NCBI GenBank assembly: GCA_028287545.1
Contig: JAQBPL010000163.1
Span: 1 to 5,878, forward strand
Origin: Vulcanimicrobiota bacterium
GTDB lineage: Bacteria > Eremiobacterota > Eremiobacteria > Baltobacterales > Baltobacteraceae
Direction of reading: 5' to 3'
Length of the DNA: 5,878 bases
Under the pieces are notes generated by a model. That model had not been told where the DNA came from and did no database searches. It worked only from the letters and a program-made list of their open reading frames with translations. Both the position numbers and the translations under genes were made by a program. Below are positions 1 to 5,352 of the stretch, piece after piece; within the stretch, counting starts at the first letter, position 1; each line of letters starts with the position of its first letter.

Positions 1-265
1 GCAGGCGGTCCTTTCGGAAATCGAGCGGTCTTGCTCCGGGTGGGGTTTACCCGCGTCCACGTCACCGTGGAACGCCGTGCGCTCTTACCGCACGATTTCA
101 CCCTTACCGGCGCGCGTCACCCTTCGATGACGCGCGCAGGCGGTTTGTTTCTGTGGCACTTTCCTTCGAGTTGCCCCGACAGGACGTTATCCTGCACCCT
201 GCCCTATGGAGCCCGGACGTTCCTCGGCGCTTGCGCGCCGCGGCGACCCAGCGTCCTCCGCGCAG
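1..265 (-). ncRNA. rnpB: RNase P RNA (bacterial A-type), 3' part cut off by window edge
   Basis: This is the catalytic RNA of ribonuclease P, which removes 5' leaders from pre-tRNAs. Read on the minus strand, the conserved blocks come in the right order: GAGGAACGTCCGGGCTCC (225-208), AGGGCAGGGTGC (205-194, the P4 strand), GAAAGTGCCACAGAAA (163-148), the TGCGGTAAGAGCGCAC region (about 92-77), and GGTAAACCCCACCCGG with GAGCAAGACC (51-27). The remaining 3' portion (P15-loop GGU, second P4 strand, P1 closure) would lie left of base 1, so P1 cannot be checked. The 5' end is therefore approximate and was placed just after a weak promoter-like sequence. One small difference from the common block is GAACGTCC where GAAAGTCC is usual, a variation tolerated in this region. 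The neighbour upstream on the same strand is tRNA-Ala, separated by a terminator, so rnpB is probably transcribed on its own. ORFs over this stretch are spurious. Confidence 0.96.
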
Positions 266-268
266 GTC

Positions 269-298
269 AGCGTACCGTGAAGACGCAGCGCGCCGCAA
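269..298 (-). promoter_or_regulatory. Candidate rnpB promoter (weak)
   Basis: On the minus strand TTGCGG (298-293) is followed after 18 nt by TACGCT (274-269), which would start transcription near 262, just where the RNase P RNA should begin. The hexamers are poor matches to a housekeeping sigma consensus. The call rests mostly on position, since a terminator lies directly upstream. Confidence 0.3.
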
Positions 299-332
299 GC
301 CCAGGCGCATCGCACGGATGCGCGGGATATGG

Positions 333-355
333 AAAAGCCCGCCGGAGCGGGCTTT
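333..355 (-). terminator. Rho-independent terminator of tRNA-Ala
   Basis: A perfect 9-bp stem (334-342 with 347-355, AAAGCCCGC/GCGGGCTTT) closes a 4-nt loop and runs into a short T-tract (TTTTCC) on the minus strand, seven bases past the 3' end of tRNA-Ala. The same stem core is reused in the terminator at 1391-1416. Confidence 0.85.
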
Positions 356-361
356 CGAATG

Positions 362-434
362 TGGAGGATAGGAGACTCGAACTCCTGACCCCTTGCATGC
401 CATGCAAGTGCTCTACCAACTGAGCTAATCCCCC
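362..434 (-). tRNA. tRNA-Ala, anticodon GGC
   Basis: This is a complete 73-nt cloverleaf on the minus strand. The acceptor stem GGGGGAT pairs with ATCCTCC and contains the G3:U70 wobble that specifies alanine. The D arm is TAGCTCAGTTGGTAGAGCA. The anticodon stem-loop is CTTGC-ATGGCAT-GCAAG with anticodon GGC, reading GCC codons. The T arm is AGGAG-TTCGAGT-CTCCT and the discriminator is A73. The 3' CCA is not encoded (the next bases are CAT), so a CCA-adding enzyme is required. A terminator follows immediately and rnpB lies downstream on the same strand. Confidence 0.98.
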
Positions 435-561
435 GGCGCGACCGACGTGCATTCAGGGCGGCCGCATCGCGCTCCTCCGTTCCCAAGCGACCAGGCGCGC
501 ACTTCATGCGAGAAAGTGCGCTTGAGCGGGTAAGCAGACTATTGGCCCAACTCTGTACCCT

Positions 562-566
562 GGAGG
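562..566 (+). promoter_or_regulatory. Ribosome binding site deciding the 578 start
   Basis: GGAGG lies 11 nt before ATG 578. No comparable site precedes the in-frame ATGs at 506 or 593. No convincing promoter hexamers could be assigned in the 435-577 gap shared with the divergent tRNA gene. Confidence 0.7.
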
Positions 567-577
567 TCCCGACTCTT

Positions 578-1360
578 ATGCCACTATCCACCATGCCGCG
601 CGCGATCGGACTTTGCGCGGTCGTCGCCATCGGTGCGCTCGTGGGCCTGCCGGCCGCTGCGGCCGGACCCGTCAGCGTCACCGTCAACGGCTCGGGCATC
701 AACCTCAACCCGGCGCCGAGCGAACGCGCCGGCCGGGTCTTCGTCCCCCTGCGCGGCGTTTTCGAGAATCTCGGCGCCAGCGTCGTCTACGCTAGCGGCG
801 TAATCAATGCGACAGGCCGAGGCCATACGGTTTCGCTGCGGATCGGTTCGCAGCAGGCGACGGTCGACGGTCAACAGCAGACGGTCGACGTCGCGCCGTT
901 CATCGTCGGCGCATCGACCTTTGTTCCGCTCCGCTTCGTCTCGCAAGCGCTCGGCGCGACCGTGAACTACGACGGCTCGAACAATCTCGTCGCGATCAGC
1001 ACGAACGGCAACGGCAATGTCTCGCAAGTGCCGCCGAATGAAGTCGTCACGCCGGTCCCGAGGATCCGCGGCTCAAACGGGGCGATCAGCCTGGCGACGA
1101 CCTTGCCGGCGCGCGGCTCGCACATCACGTCGAGCACGCCCACGATCGAAGGGACGTTCGCCGGCGGAACCGTCGACCCCAACACGGTCCACGTTACCCT
1201 GGACGATCTCGACGTGACGAGCGACGTCACCCGCAACCGCCGCGGGTTCTCGTACGCGCCGCGCTCCCCGCTCCAATCGGGATCGCACATCGTGCGGGTC
1301 AGCGGCACCGACAGCAACGGCCAGACGTTCAGCCGCGGCTGGGAATTCTGGACGCCCTAG
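578..1360 (+). CDS. Secreted copper-amine-oxidase-N-like ('stalk') domain protein with C-terminal Ig-like domain
   Basis: The product is a 260-residue exported protein. The start at 578 is chosen because GGAGG at 562-566 sits 11 nt upstream and the protein then opens with a signal peptide: basic residue R8, hydrophobic core about 10-26, and an Ala-rich cleavage site near 28-30. Residues 31-142 match the copper amine oxidase N-terminal-like fold (PF07833 style), with two half-repeats each carrying the hallmark F/VVPLR: 'GRVFVPLRGVFENLGASVVY' at 52-71 and 'TFVPLRFVSQALGATVNYD' at 114-132. A short linker rich in N, P and V leads to an Ig-like module at 168-258 ('TLPARGSHI', 'VDPNTVHVTLDDLDVTS', 'FSYAPRSPLQSGSHIVRVSG'). 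The family name is historical, no amine oxidase catalytic domain is present, and no copper site can be claimed. The likely role is a cell-surface or periplasmic binding or scaffold protein. It is a single gene with a strong terminator after it. An upstream in-frame ATG at 506 would bury the signal peptide and is not favoured. Confidence 0.9.
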   Translation: MPLSTMPRAIGLCAVVAIGALVGLPAAAAGPVSVTVNGSGINLNPAPSERAGRVFVPLRGVFENLGASVVYASGVINATGRGHTVSLRIGSQQATVDGQQQTVDVAPFIVGASTFVPLRFVSQALGATVNYDGSNNLVAISTNGNGNVSQVPPNEVVTPVPRIRGSNGAISLATTLPARGSHITSSTPTIEGTFAGGTVDPNTVHVTLDDLDVTSDVTRNRRGFSYAPRSPLQSGSHIVRVSGTDSNGQTFSRGWEFWTP

Positions 1361-1390
1361 TTCTTCGAACCGCAAGGACGTCCAAACCCG

Positions 1391-1416
1391 AAAAAGCCCG
1401 CTCGCGCGGGCTTTTT
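1391..1416. terminator. Strong bidirectional rho-independent terminator
   Basis: A perfect 11-bp stem (1391-1401 with 1406-1416, AAAAAGCCCGC/GCGGGCTTTTT) has a 4-nt loop, with nine T after the hairpin GC on the plus strand and five T on the minus strand. It ends the stalk-domain gene (stop at 1360). From the other side it stands 17 bp after the stop of the small minus-strand ORF at 1433, so it separates convergent transcripts. Confidence 0.93.
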
Positions 1417-1432
1417 TTTTGGGGGCGGCCCT

Positions 1433-1531
1433 TTAGTGAGCGTGCGACGCGTCGATGAGGGTCTTCGCGAGCCAGGCTACCAGGACCACGGTGATGATGA
1501 TGCGCACCGCCAGCGGCGCTCTCGAGAGCAT
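1433..1531 (-). CDS. Possible 32-residue single-pass membrane peptide
   Basis: The minus strand encodes a 32-residue peptide from ATG 1531 to TAA 1433. A short basic start (MLSRAPLAVR) leads into a hydrophobic helix of about 13-15 residues (IIITVVLVAWLAKTL, residues 11-25), then a polar tail ending SHAH. Upstream in the same frame there is an Arg/Lys-rich run without a start codon, then a stop, so ATG 1531 is the only standard start. No clear Shine-Dalgarno is visible. Support is positional: the stop lies just before a terminator with a good T-tract on this strand, and the ORF follows the small secreted-protein gene on the same strand after 99 bp, so the two may share a transcript. It could also be chance, since a short hydrophobic ORF in GC-rich DNA is weak evidence. 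Family not recognised. Confidence 0.4.
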   Translation of the reverse strand: MLSRAPLAVRIIITVVLVAWLAKTLIDASHAH

Positions 1532-1549
1532 ACGGCTCGGCTTTGGCTT

Positions 1550-1625
1550 ACGAGGCCGACGCGCCTGTCAGGCCTCGTTGCGTGAGCTCGTCTTCGCGCC
1601 CGAGGGTGAGGCAGATGACGAGGCC
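1550..1625 (-). promoter_or_regulatory. Competing hairpin segments between two small minus-strand genes
   Basis: In minus-strand RNA the order is GGCCUCGU (1625-1618), ACGAGGCC (1578-1571), GGCCUCGU (1557-1550). The middle segment can pair perfectly over 8 bp with either neighbour. The second hairpin (1578-1550) gains three more pairs inside its loop (GAC 1569-1567 with GUC 1560-1558). No U-tract follows either, so they are not standard terminators. The last segment ends 18 nt before the ATG at 1531. An RNA switch or an RNA-processing or stability element is possible; function is inferred only. Confidence 0.35.
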
Positions 1626-1630
1626 GCTGT

Positions 1631-1942
1631 TCAGAGGTAAATCACCGTGGCCTGCGAGCCGCTCGGGCTGACCTGCTTGAGCGGTGCACTTCCGTCAGGC
1701 TCGGCCGAGTACGGCGAACCGATCGCCGTTGCGCCGGCCGGCGCGGTGATTGTTTGAACGTTGTTGCAGACGGTGGTGCGCGACCCATCGAGGCGCTTGA
1801 AATCTTGACACAGCGGCAGGACGGTGGCCGATACATGCAGGGCGGTCGAAGCGGTGCGCTTGTCGGCAGCGAACGACGGAGCAGCCGTTGCGGCGACGAT
1901 TACGGCGGCGGCGAGAGCGGCGAGAGCGGTCTTGTGAAACAT
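1631..1942 (-). CDS. Small secreted protein of unknown function, two cysteines
   Basis: The product is a 103-residue exported protein that I do not recognise. The start at 1942 is set by a strong Shine-Dalgarno (GGGAGGA) about 9 nt upstream. An in-frame ATG at 1990 has none and would hide the signal peptide. The peptide has a basic start (MFHKTA), a hydrophobic Ala/Val core to about residue 20, and a cleavage site around PSFA|AD (25/26). The mature part of about 78 residues has two cysteines, C45 in 'VSATVLPLCQDF' and C59 in 'SRTTVCNNV', likely a disulfide after export. It is rich in S, T, V and P with a hydrophobic end (ATVIYL), suggesting a small beta-rich fold. The '...SATVLPLC' opening vaguely recalls pilin-like spore-coat-U domains, but this is not enough to assign the family. 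It may be co-transcribed with the 32-residue ORF downstream. Confidence 0.75.
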   Translation of the reverse strand: MFHKTALAALAAAVIVAATAAPSFAADKRTASTALHVSATVLPLCQDFKRLDGSRTTVCNNVQTITAPAGATAIGSPYSAEPDGSAPLKQVSPSGSQATVIYL

Positions 1943-2004
1943 GATTCGGATCCTCCCGGCGTTGTGTGTCGTGCTCCGCGGCTGTTGCAACGGGCCTCGA
2001 CTGC

Positions 2005-2010
2005 AGTATG
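2005..2010 (-). promoter_or_regulatory. Candidate -10 for the small secreted protein gene
   Basis: CATACT on the minus strand (2010-2005) would give a leader of roughly 55 nt before ATG 1942. No good -35 is found at 16-18 nt. Confidence 0.28.
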
Positions 2011-2049
2011 CACGGCGCGCCGGCTGGTGGATACGGGGGTTCCCGACAC

Positions 2050-2079
2050 TTGACCGCGCGTTAACCGCCGGTTGATAGT
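2050..2079 (+). promoter_or_regulatory. Candidate rightward promoter
   Basis: TTGACC (2050-2055), an 18-nt spacer, and GATAGT (2074-2079) would start plus-strand RNA near 2086. It could be a distal promoter for the polysaccharide operon, giving a leader of about 360 nt, or serve an unrecognised short RNA. Two GTTAAC palindromes overlap and flank it. Confidence 0.35.
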
Positions 2080-2107
2080 GTGCGCCCTGGTTAACGGTTC
2101 CCGAACC
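2060..2107. promoter_or_regulatory. Operator-like palindromes around the 2050-2079 promoter
   Basis: GTTAAC occurs at 2060-2065 and again at 2090-2095, exactly 30 bp apart (about three helical turns), one inside the promoter spacer and one just downstream of the expected start. They are followed by a second dyad GGTTC-CC-GAACC (2096-2107). AT-rich palindromes with helical spacing at a promoter are typical of repressor sites; the regulator is unknown. Confidence 0.35.
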
Positions 2108-2212
2108 CTGGGTTTACGATTGCACGACGAACCGTGAGGCGCTGGCGTGCCTCGGCTTCACCGGGGTCGGCGCCGGCCTCAACGGCACGGGCTTTACCGA
2201 AAGCTCTCAAAC

Positions 2213-2286
2213 CGGCACCCGCTCCCGGTCGCGTGCCGGAAAGAAAAGAGCCGCGCCTTAACGCGGTTCTCGTCGCTCTGGAGACG
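2213..2286 (-). repeat. Diverged copy of the tRNA-Ala(UGC) 3' flank (partner of 5278-5352)
   Basis: This segment shares with 5278-5352, in the same orientation and almost the same spacing, four blocks: CGGCACCCGC (10/10), AAAAGARCCGCGCC (13/14), CGGTTCT (7/7) and TGGAGACG (8/8). The last block equals the final eight tRNA bases CGTCTCCA on the minus strand. No other tRNA sequence is visible here, so this is a degenerate flank rather than a tRNA gene. Confidence 0.5.
2241..2270 (-). terminator. Terminator-like hairpin, minus strand
   Basis: Bases 2247-2255 pair with 2262-2270 around a 6-nt loop, with one mismatch in minus-strand RNA (three pairs, C-A mismatch, five pairs), and are followed by TTTTCTTT. 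No gene on the minus strand clearly leads into it, so it is probably a relic carried in the duplicated tRNA flank, or it blocks antisense transcription. Confidence 0.5.
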
Positions 2287-2299
2287 CTCAAACAGCGTG

Positions 2300-2349
2300 T
2301 AACGAAACCTTAACGATATGTCAATGCCGCGACAACGCAGAGTTATGAC
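2300..2349 (+). promoter_or_regulatory. OmpR/PhoB-type direct repeat upstream of a -10 candidate
   Basis: TAACG at 2300-2304 and 2311-2315 are repeated with the 11-bp spacing usual for winged-helix response regulators. A third degenerate element TCAATG (2321-2326) lies where a -35 should be, 17 nt before TATGAC (2344-2349, 4/6 to the -10 consensus). An activator-dependent promoter with a leader of about 90 nt before the glycosyltransferase start is a reasonable inference. Confidence 0.35.
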
Positions 2350-2446
2350 ATCCTGCGCGAGTCGTGCAACATCGGCACCGGACGTCATCAAGGAGCGTGC
2401 GCGAGTGAACGACACATAGACCCATGAGAGCGTCTGGAGGCGCGAC

Positions 2447-3838
2447 GTGCAAGTCCCGCACACCCAACGAGAAGCTCCATTCCGAAACGGTAAATCGCAC
2501 CTTCTGCCTGCAGCAGCGGTAAAGCCCAGGCGCGCGTACTTCTACATCCCGGTTCGTGGAAAGCTCGCCGTCACGCTGATGATCAGCTCGGTGTGGGTTA
2601 CGCTCAGCGTCATCCTGGCGCTGCCCTGGATCGCGGATCTGAGTCATCTCGTGCCGCTGCCGCTGGCGATCGCCGCGATCACGTTGATCGCGTTCTTTCC
2701 CGGGGCGATGAACGCGTTCGTCGTGACGAGCTTGGCGCTCGATCGCCGCCCGGTGCGCCGGCCTCCGGAGACCTATCCCGCGATCAGCGTGCTCGTCGCA
2801 GCGTACAACGAAGAAGCCGCGATCGCGACGACGATCACCAACATTATGGACGCCGCCTATCCCGGCGAGTTCGAAGTGATCGTCATCGACGACGGATCGA
2901 CCGATGCTACACTGGCGCGGCTCGATGCAGTCGCGGGCGGGTTCGACAACCTCCACGTCGTGCGAGCGCAGCACGGCGGAAAGGCCAAGGCGCTGAACGC
3001 CGGGCTCGACGTCGCGCGTCACGAGCTGATCGTCACGATCGACGCCGACACGTTCCTCCATGACGACGCCTTGACCCGACTCGTCGAGCGCTACATCTCG
3101 GACCCCGTCGGTACGGTGGCAGTCGCGGGGACGGTCTTCGTGCGGAACTCGCGCGACGGGTTTTTGGCCAAGGCGCAGGAATGGGACTACTTCCACGGGA
3201 TAGCGGCCGTCAAGCGTGCACAAAGCCTCTACCAAGGGACGCTGGTGGCCCAGGGCGCGTTCTCGATCTATTCCAAGACTGCGCTGCGGAACGTCGGCGG
3301 TTGGCCCGACACGGTCGGTGAGGACATCGTCATGACGTGGGCGCTCCTCAAAAATGGATGCCGCGTCGGGTATGCCGAGGATGCGATCGCATTCACCAAC
3401 GTTCCGACGACCTATGGTGCGTTCTTCCAGCAGCGGCGACGCTGGGCGCGCGGTTTGATCGAAGCGTTCCGTAGACACCCGCAGATCCTCACCAGGCCGC
3501 GGCTGAACACCCCATTCGTCTATTGGAACCTGCTGTTTCCGGTCCTCGACGTCGTCTATCTCTTCGTGTTCGTCCCAGGCGTGATCGCGGCGCTGTTCGG
3601 CCACTTCGACATCGCCGGACCGGCGACCATCGCCGTGCTGCCGCTCGCGTTGTTGATCAACTTCGTCATGTACCGCACGCAACGTCCGATGTTTTCGAGC
3701 CAAGGACTGCTCGTGCGGCGCAATTTTGTGGGCTTCTTGTGGTACACGCTGCTCTATTGCATTTTGTTGCAGCCTGCGACGATCGCCGGATACTTCTCGG
3801 AGATATTGGGGCTTCGCAAGACGTGGGGAACGAAATGA
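2447..3838 (+). CDS. Membrane family-2 glycosyltransferase, PgaC/IcaA-like polysaccharide synthase
   Basis: This is a 463-residue inner-membrane processive glycosyltransferase that should polymerise a nucleotide-sugar into a beta-linked extracellular polysaccharide; the exact sugar cannot be read from sequence. The start is GTG 2447, six nt after GGAGG (2436-2440). N-terminal membrane segments lie at about 40-60 and 70-95. The GT-A catalytic domain (about 113-340) carries DDGSTD (148-153), the metal-binding DAD (199-201), the acceptor/base motif GED (291-293) and QRRRW (329-333, the QxxRW signature of processive synthases). Three C-terminal membrane segments follow at about 360-385, 392-410 and 428-450. 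Length is close to E. coli PgaC, and there is no PilZ domain, unlike BcsA. The stop overlaps the next gene (ATGA), so synthesis of the two proteins is coupled. No PgaB-type deacetylase or BcsB-like partner is encoded in the window. Cellulose- or hyaluronan-like products remain possible. Confidence 0.9.
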   Translation: MQVPHTQREAPFRNGKSHLLPAAAVKPRRAYFYIPVRGKLAVTLMISSVWVTLSVILALPWIADLSHLVPLPLAIAAITLIAFFPGAMNAFVVTSLALDRRPVRRPPETYPAISVLVAAYNEEAAIATTITNIMDAAYPGEFEVIVIDDGSTDATLARLDAVAGGFDNLHVVRAQHGGKAKALNAGLDVARHELIVTIDADTFLHDDALTRLVERYISDPVGTVAVAGTVFVRNSRDGFLAKAQEWDYFHGIAAVKRAQSLYQGTLVAQGAFSIYSKTALRNVGGWPDTVGEDIVMTWALLKNGCRVGYAEDAIAFTNVPTTYGAFFQQRRRWARGLIEAFRRHPQILTRPRLNTPFVYWNLLFPVLDVVYLFVFVPGVIAALFGHFDIAGPATIAVLPLALLINFVMYRTQRPMFSSQGLLVRRNFVGFLWYTLLYCILLQPATIAGYFSEILGLRKTWGTK

Positions 3839-5259
3839 TGATTCATCGGCGCCTTCATGCCGCCGTGCTCGCGGCTTCGCTGATCTCGCTCGCCTTGCCC
3901 GCGCCCGTCTTCGCCGACGCCTCGGCGCCGAGTTTCACCTCGCTGATCGAGGCCGGGCGCGCCGACGCGCTCGCAGACCGGCCGCAAGAGGCACTCACTT
4001 CTTTCCAGACTGCACTTGCGGCCGCGCACGGAGGGGACGAAGAGCGTGTCGCGCGCTTCGGCATCGGACGAATGCTGCTCTGGCTCGGCCGGTACGACGA
4101 AGCGAGCACGGTCTACGAGACGCTCCTGCAGAGCGGCCTCGATCCGGCGGACAAACAGATCGCGCTGGCAGGTGAGGTGAAGAGCCTCGCTTACCGTAAT
4201 CGACCGCGGTCCGCGTACCGTGCCACGCAACATAGCGCCGTCACGAGCTCTGACCTCGCGATCGCGACGGCGCAAGCGGCATCGTGGAGCGGCTGGTCCG
4301 ACAAGGCGCGCGACGTGCTCGTTCGGAATCGGAACGTGATTGCGCAGCTCCCGCCGGGATCGTCCCTCGCGCAGCAGGCGCGCAGCATCATCGACAACGT
4401 CCATCGTGATACCTCGACCGGCGTCTCCCTGACCGACGCGTACTCGCACGACAGCGACGGTCTGAGCGACAATGATGTTGTGGCATCGGTTCGGCAGCCG
4501 CTGGGCCGGACGACCACGGTCGACGCGACCGCGCGACGGTTCGATTTGCACAGCGACGGCTGGGCGCTCCAGGGGACGGAAACGCGGGTCGGCGTCGAAC
4601 TGCGGCCCGCTGATGCGGTCTCGGTCGTGGCAAATGCCGGGCAGGCACGGTACGACGGCTGGAACGCGCCGGTATGGTCCGGCGAAATCGCTTATCAGAG
4701 TTCCGATCAGTTGCGAATCGCCGCCTACGGTCAGGGCGAGGTCGTCGAGACGCGATCGGCGATCGCAGATCGAATCACGGCGGAGACGACCGGCGCAACC
4801 GTGCAAGTGGTCCCCATGGCCCCCGTCACCGTCAGCGCGGGAGCGTTCGGCCAGCGCTTCTCGGACGGCAACGTTCGTCATGGCCTGAGCGGCACGGTCG
4901 CGCTCGCCGCGCTTCCCGCGGTCGGCGTGGGCGTGGAGTTCCGCGAGCGTATGTTTTCCGACCGATACGAAGGGGCGGCGGGATATTTCAGCCCAGGCCG
5001 GTACGACGAACAGGAGTATCTGCTGACGTTTCGGCGGCGCGTTCACGGATGGCAGTTCGACGGCTTGGGTGGAATAGGCCATCGGATAACGTCGGGACAA
5101 GCTCCTGGGACGACGTCGATTTTTGCGCTGTCCGCGCGCGGCCCGTTGGGCGGGTGCCTGCGTCTCGAGGCCTCGGTCAGCAGCGCCGACAGCGCTGTCT
5201 CGAGCGCATCGGGCTATCGCCGAACGGCTGCGTCGCTCGGATTCTCCTGCGCCCTTTGA
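3835..5259 (+). CDS. Outer-membrane TPR/beta-barrel protein, probable polysaccharide exporter (PgaA/BcsC-like)
   Basis: The product is a 474-residue predicted outer-membrane protein. The start ATG 3835 overlaps the upstream stop (ATGA) and is preceded by GGGGA at 3825-3829. The signal peptide is MMIHRRLHAAVLAASLISLA with cleavage near PVFA|DA (27/28). A helical, TPR-like part spans about 33-190 ('EAGRADALADRPQEALTSFQTAL' region, 'LLWLGRYDEASTVYETLL' region), followed by beta-rich sequence from about 195 to the end with alternating hydrophobic and polar strands, the BcsC-C-like 'GYFSPGRY' (383-390), and a terminal strand 'YRRTAASLGFSCAL'. This order, short TPR then barrel, mirrors PgaA and BcsC but is much smaller than either (about 800 and 1150 residues), with only two or three TPR units and perhaps 12-16 strands. 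Position directly after the synthase argues for export of its product. It may instead be an accessory porin. A terminator follows at 5310-5338. Confidence 0.85.
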   Translation: MMIHRRLHAAVLAASLISLALPAPVFADASAPSFTSLIEAGRADALADRPQEALTSFQTALAAAHGGDEERVARFGIGRMLLWLGRYDEASTVYETLLQSGLDPADKQIALAGEVKSLAYRNRPRSAYRATQHSAVTSSDLAIATAQAASWSGWSDKARDVLVRNRNVIAQLPPGSSLAQQARSIIDNVHRDTSTGVSLTDAYSHDSDGLSDNDVVASVRQPLGRTTTVDATARRFDLHSDGWALQGTETRVGVELRPADAVSVVANAGQARYDGWNAPVWSGEIAYQSSDQLRIAAYGQGEVVETRSAIADRITAETTGATVQVVPMAPVTVSAGAFGQRFSDGNVRHGLSGTVALAALPAVGVGVEFRERMFSDRYEGAAGYFSPGRYDEQEYLLTFRRRVHGWQFDGLGGIGHRITSGQAPGTTSIFALSARGPLGGCLRLEASVSSADSAVSSASGYRRTAASLGFSCAL

Positions 5260-5277
5260 GCATCCGCACCTCGGCGG

Positions 5278-5352
5278 CGGCACCCGCACATTTCCGGTTG
5301 CTAGGAATCAAAAGAACCGCGCCGCAGCACGGTTCTTCTCGCAATGGAGACG
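5278..5352 (-). repeat. tRNA-Ala(UGC) 3' flank with terminator (partner of 2213-2286)
   Basis: This is the better-preserved member of the pair described at 2213-2286. It covers the last eight bases of the tRNA 3' fragment, its terminator and the adjoining 30 bp up to about 20 bp after the stop of the outer-membrane gene. The pair brackets the two polysaccharide genes as direct repeats. Confidence 0.5.
5310..5338 (-). terminator. Rho-independent terminator of the tRNA-Ala(UGC) locus
   Basis: A perfect 8-bp stem (5312-5319 with 5330-5337, AAGAACCG/CGGTTCTT) is followed by TTTTGATT on the minus strand, seven bases beyond the tRNA 3' end. On the plus strand it may also stop the polysaccharide operon, with a weaker TTCTTCT tail. 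Confidence 0.8.

Larger units (their letters stand above)
1943..2446. other. 504-bp regulatory intergenic region without a convincing gene
   Basis: The region lies between the divergent small secreted-protein gene and the polysaccharide operon. It holds promoter candidates in both directions, TTAAC-type sites, a hairpin CCGGCAC/GTGCCGG (2212-2240 region), a minus-strand terminator-like hairpin (2244-2270), a TAACG direct repeat, and a diverged copy of the tRNA-Ala 3' flank. Short ORFs on both strands (for example GTG 2134 to 2313, plus strand) lack ribosome binding sites and overlap the hairpins; I do not call them. Confidence 0.6.

Noticed and set aside
31..423. Open frames on both strands over the left end
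   Set aside because: They lie across RNase P RNA and tRNA-Ala, which explain the sequence fully.
2134..2313. 59-codon plus-strand frame with GTG start ('PRLNAVLVALETLKQRVTKP' end)
   Set aside because: The composition of the end is plausible, but there is no ribosome binding site, the body is Ala/Pro-rich, and it runs through two hairpins and the duplicated tRNA flank.
2285..2325. Minus-strand TTGACA (2324-2319) with TACACG 17 nt on, resembling a promoter
   Set aside because: It would give a transcript of only about 45 nt before the minus-strand terminator at 2241-2270, and the -10 is poor. It overlaps the TAACG repeats, which explain the sequence better.
2321..3703. 460-codon open frame on the minus strand opposite the glycosyltransferase
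   Set aside because: The plus-strand frame has all GT2 motifs and a good ribosome binding site. The minus frame is Arg/Asp/His-rich low-complexity sequence typical of the mirror of a GC-rich gene.
3754..5289. 511-codon open frame on the minus strand opposite the outer-membrane protein gene
   Set aside because: It is Arg-rich with no recognisable domain, and it lies opposite a gene with signal peptide, TPR and barrel and translational coupling.
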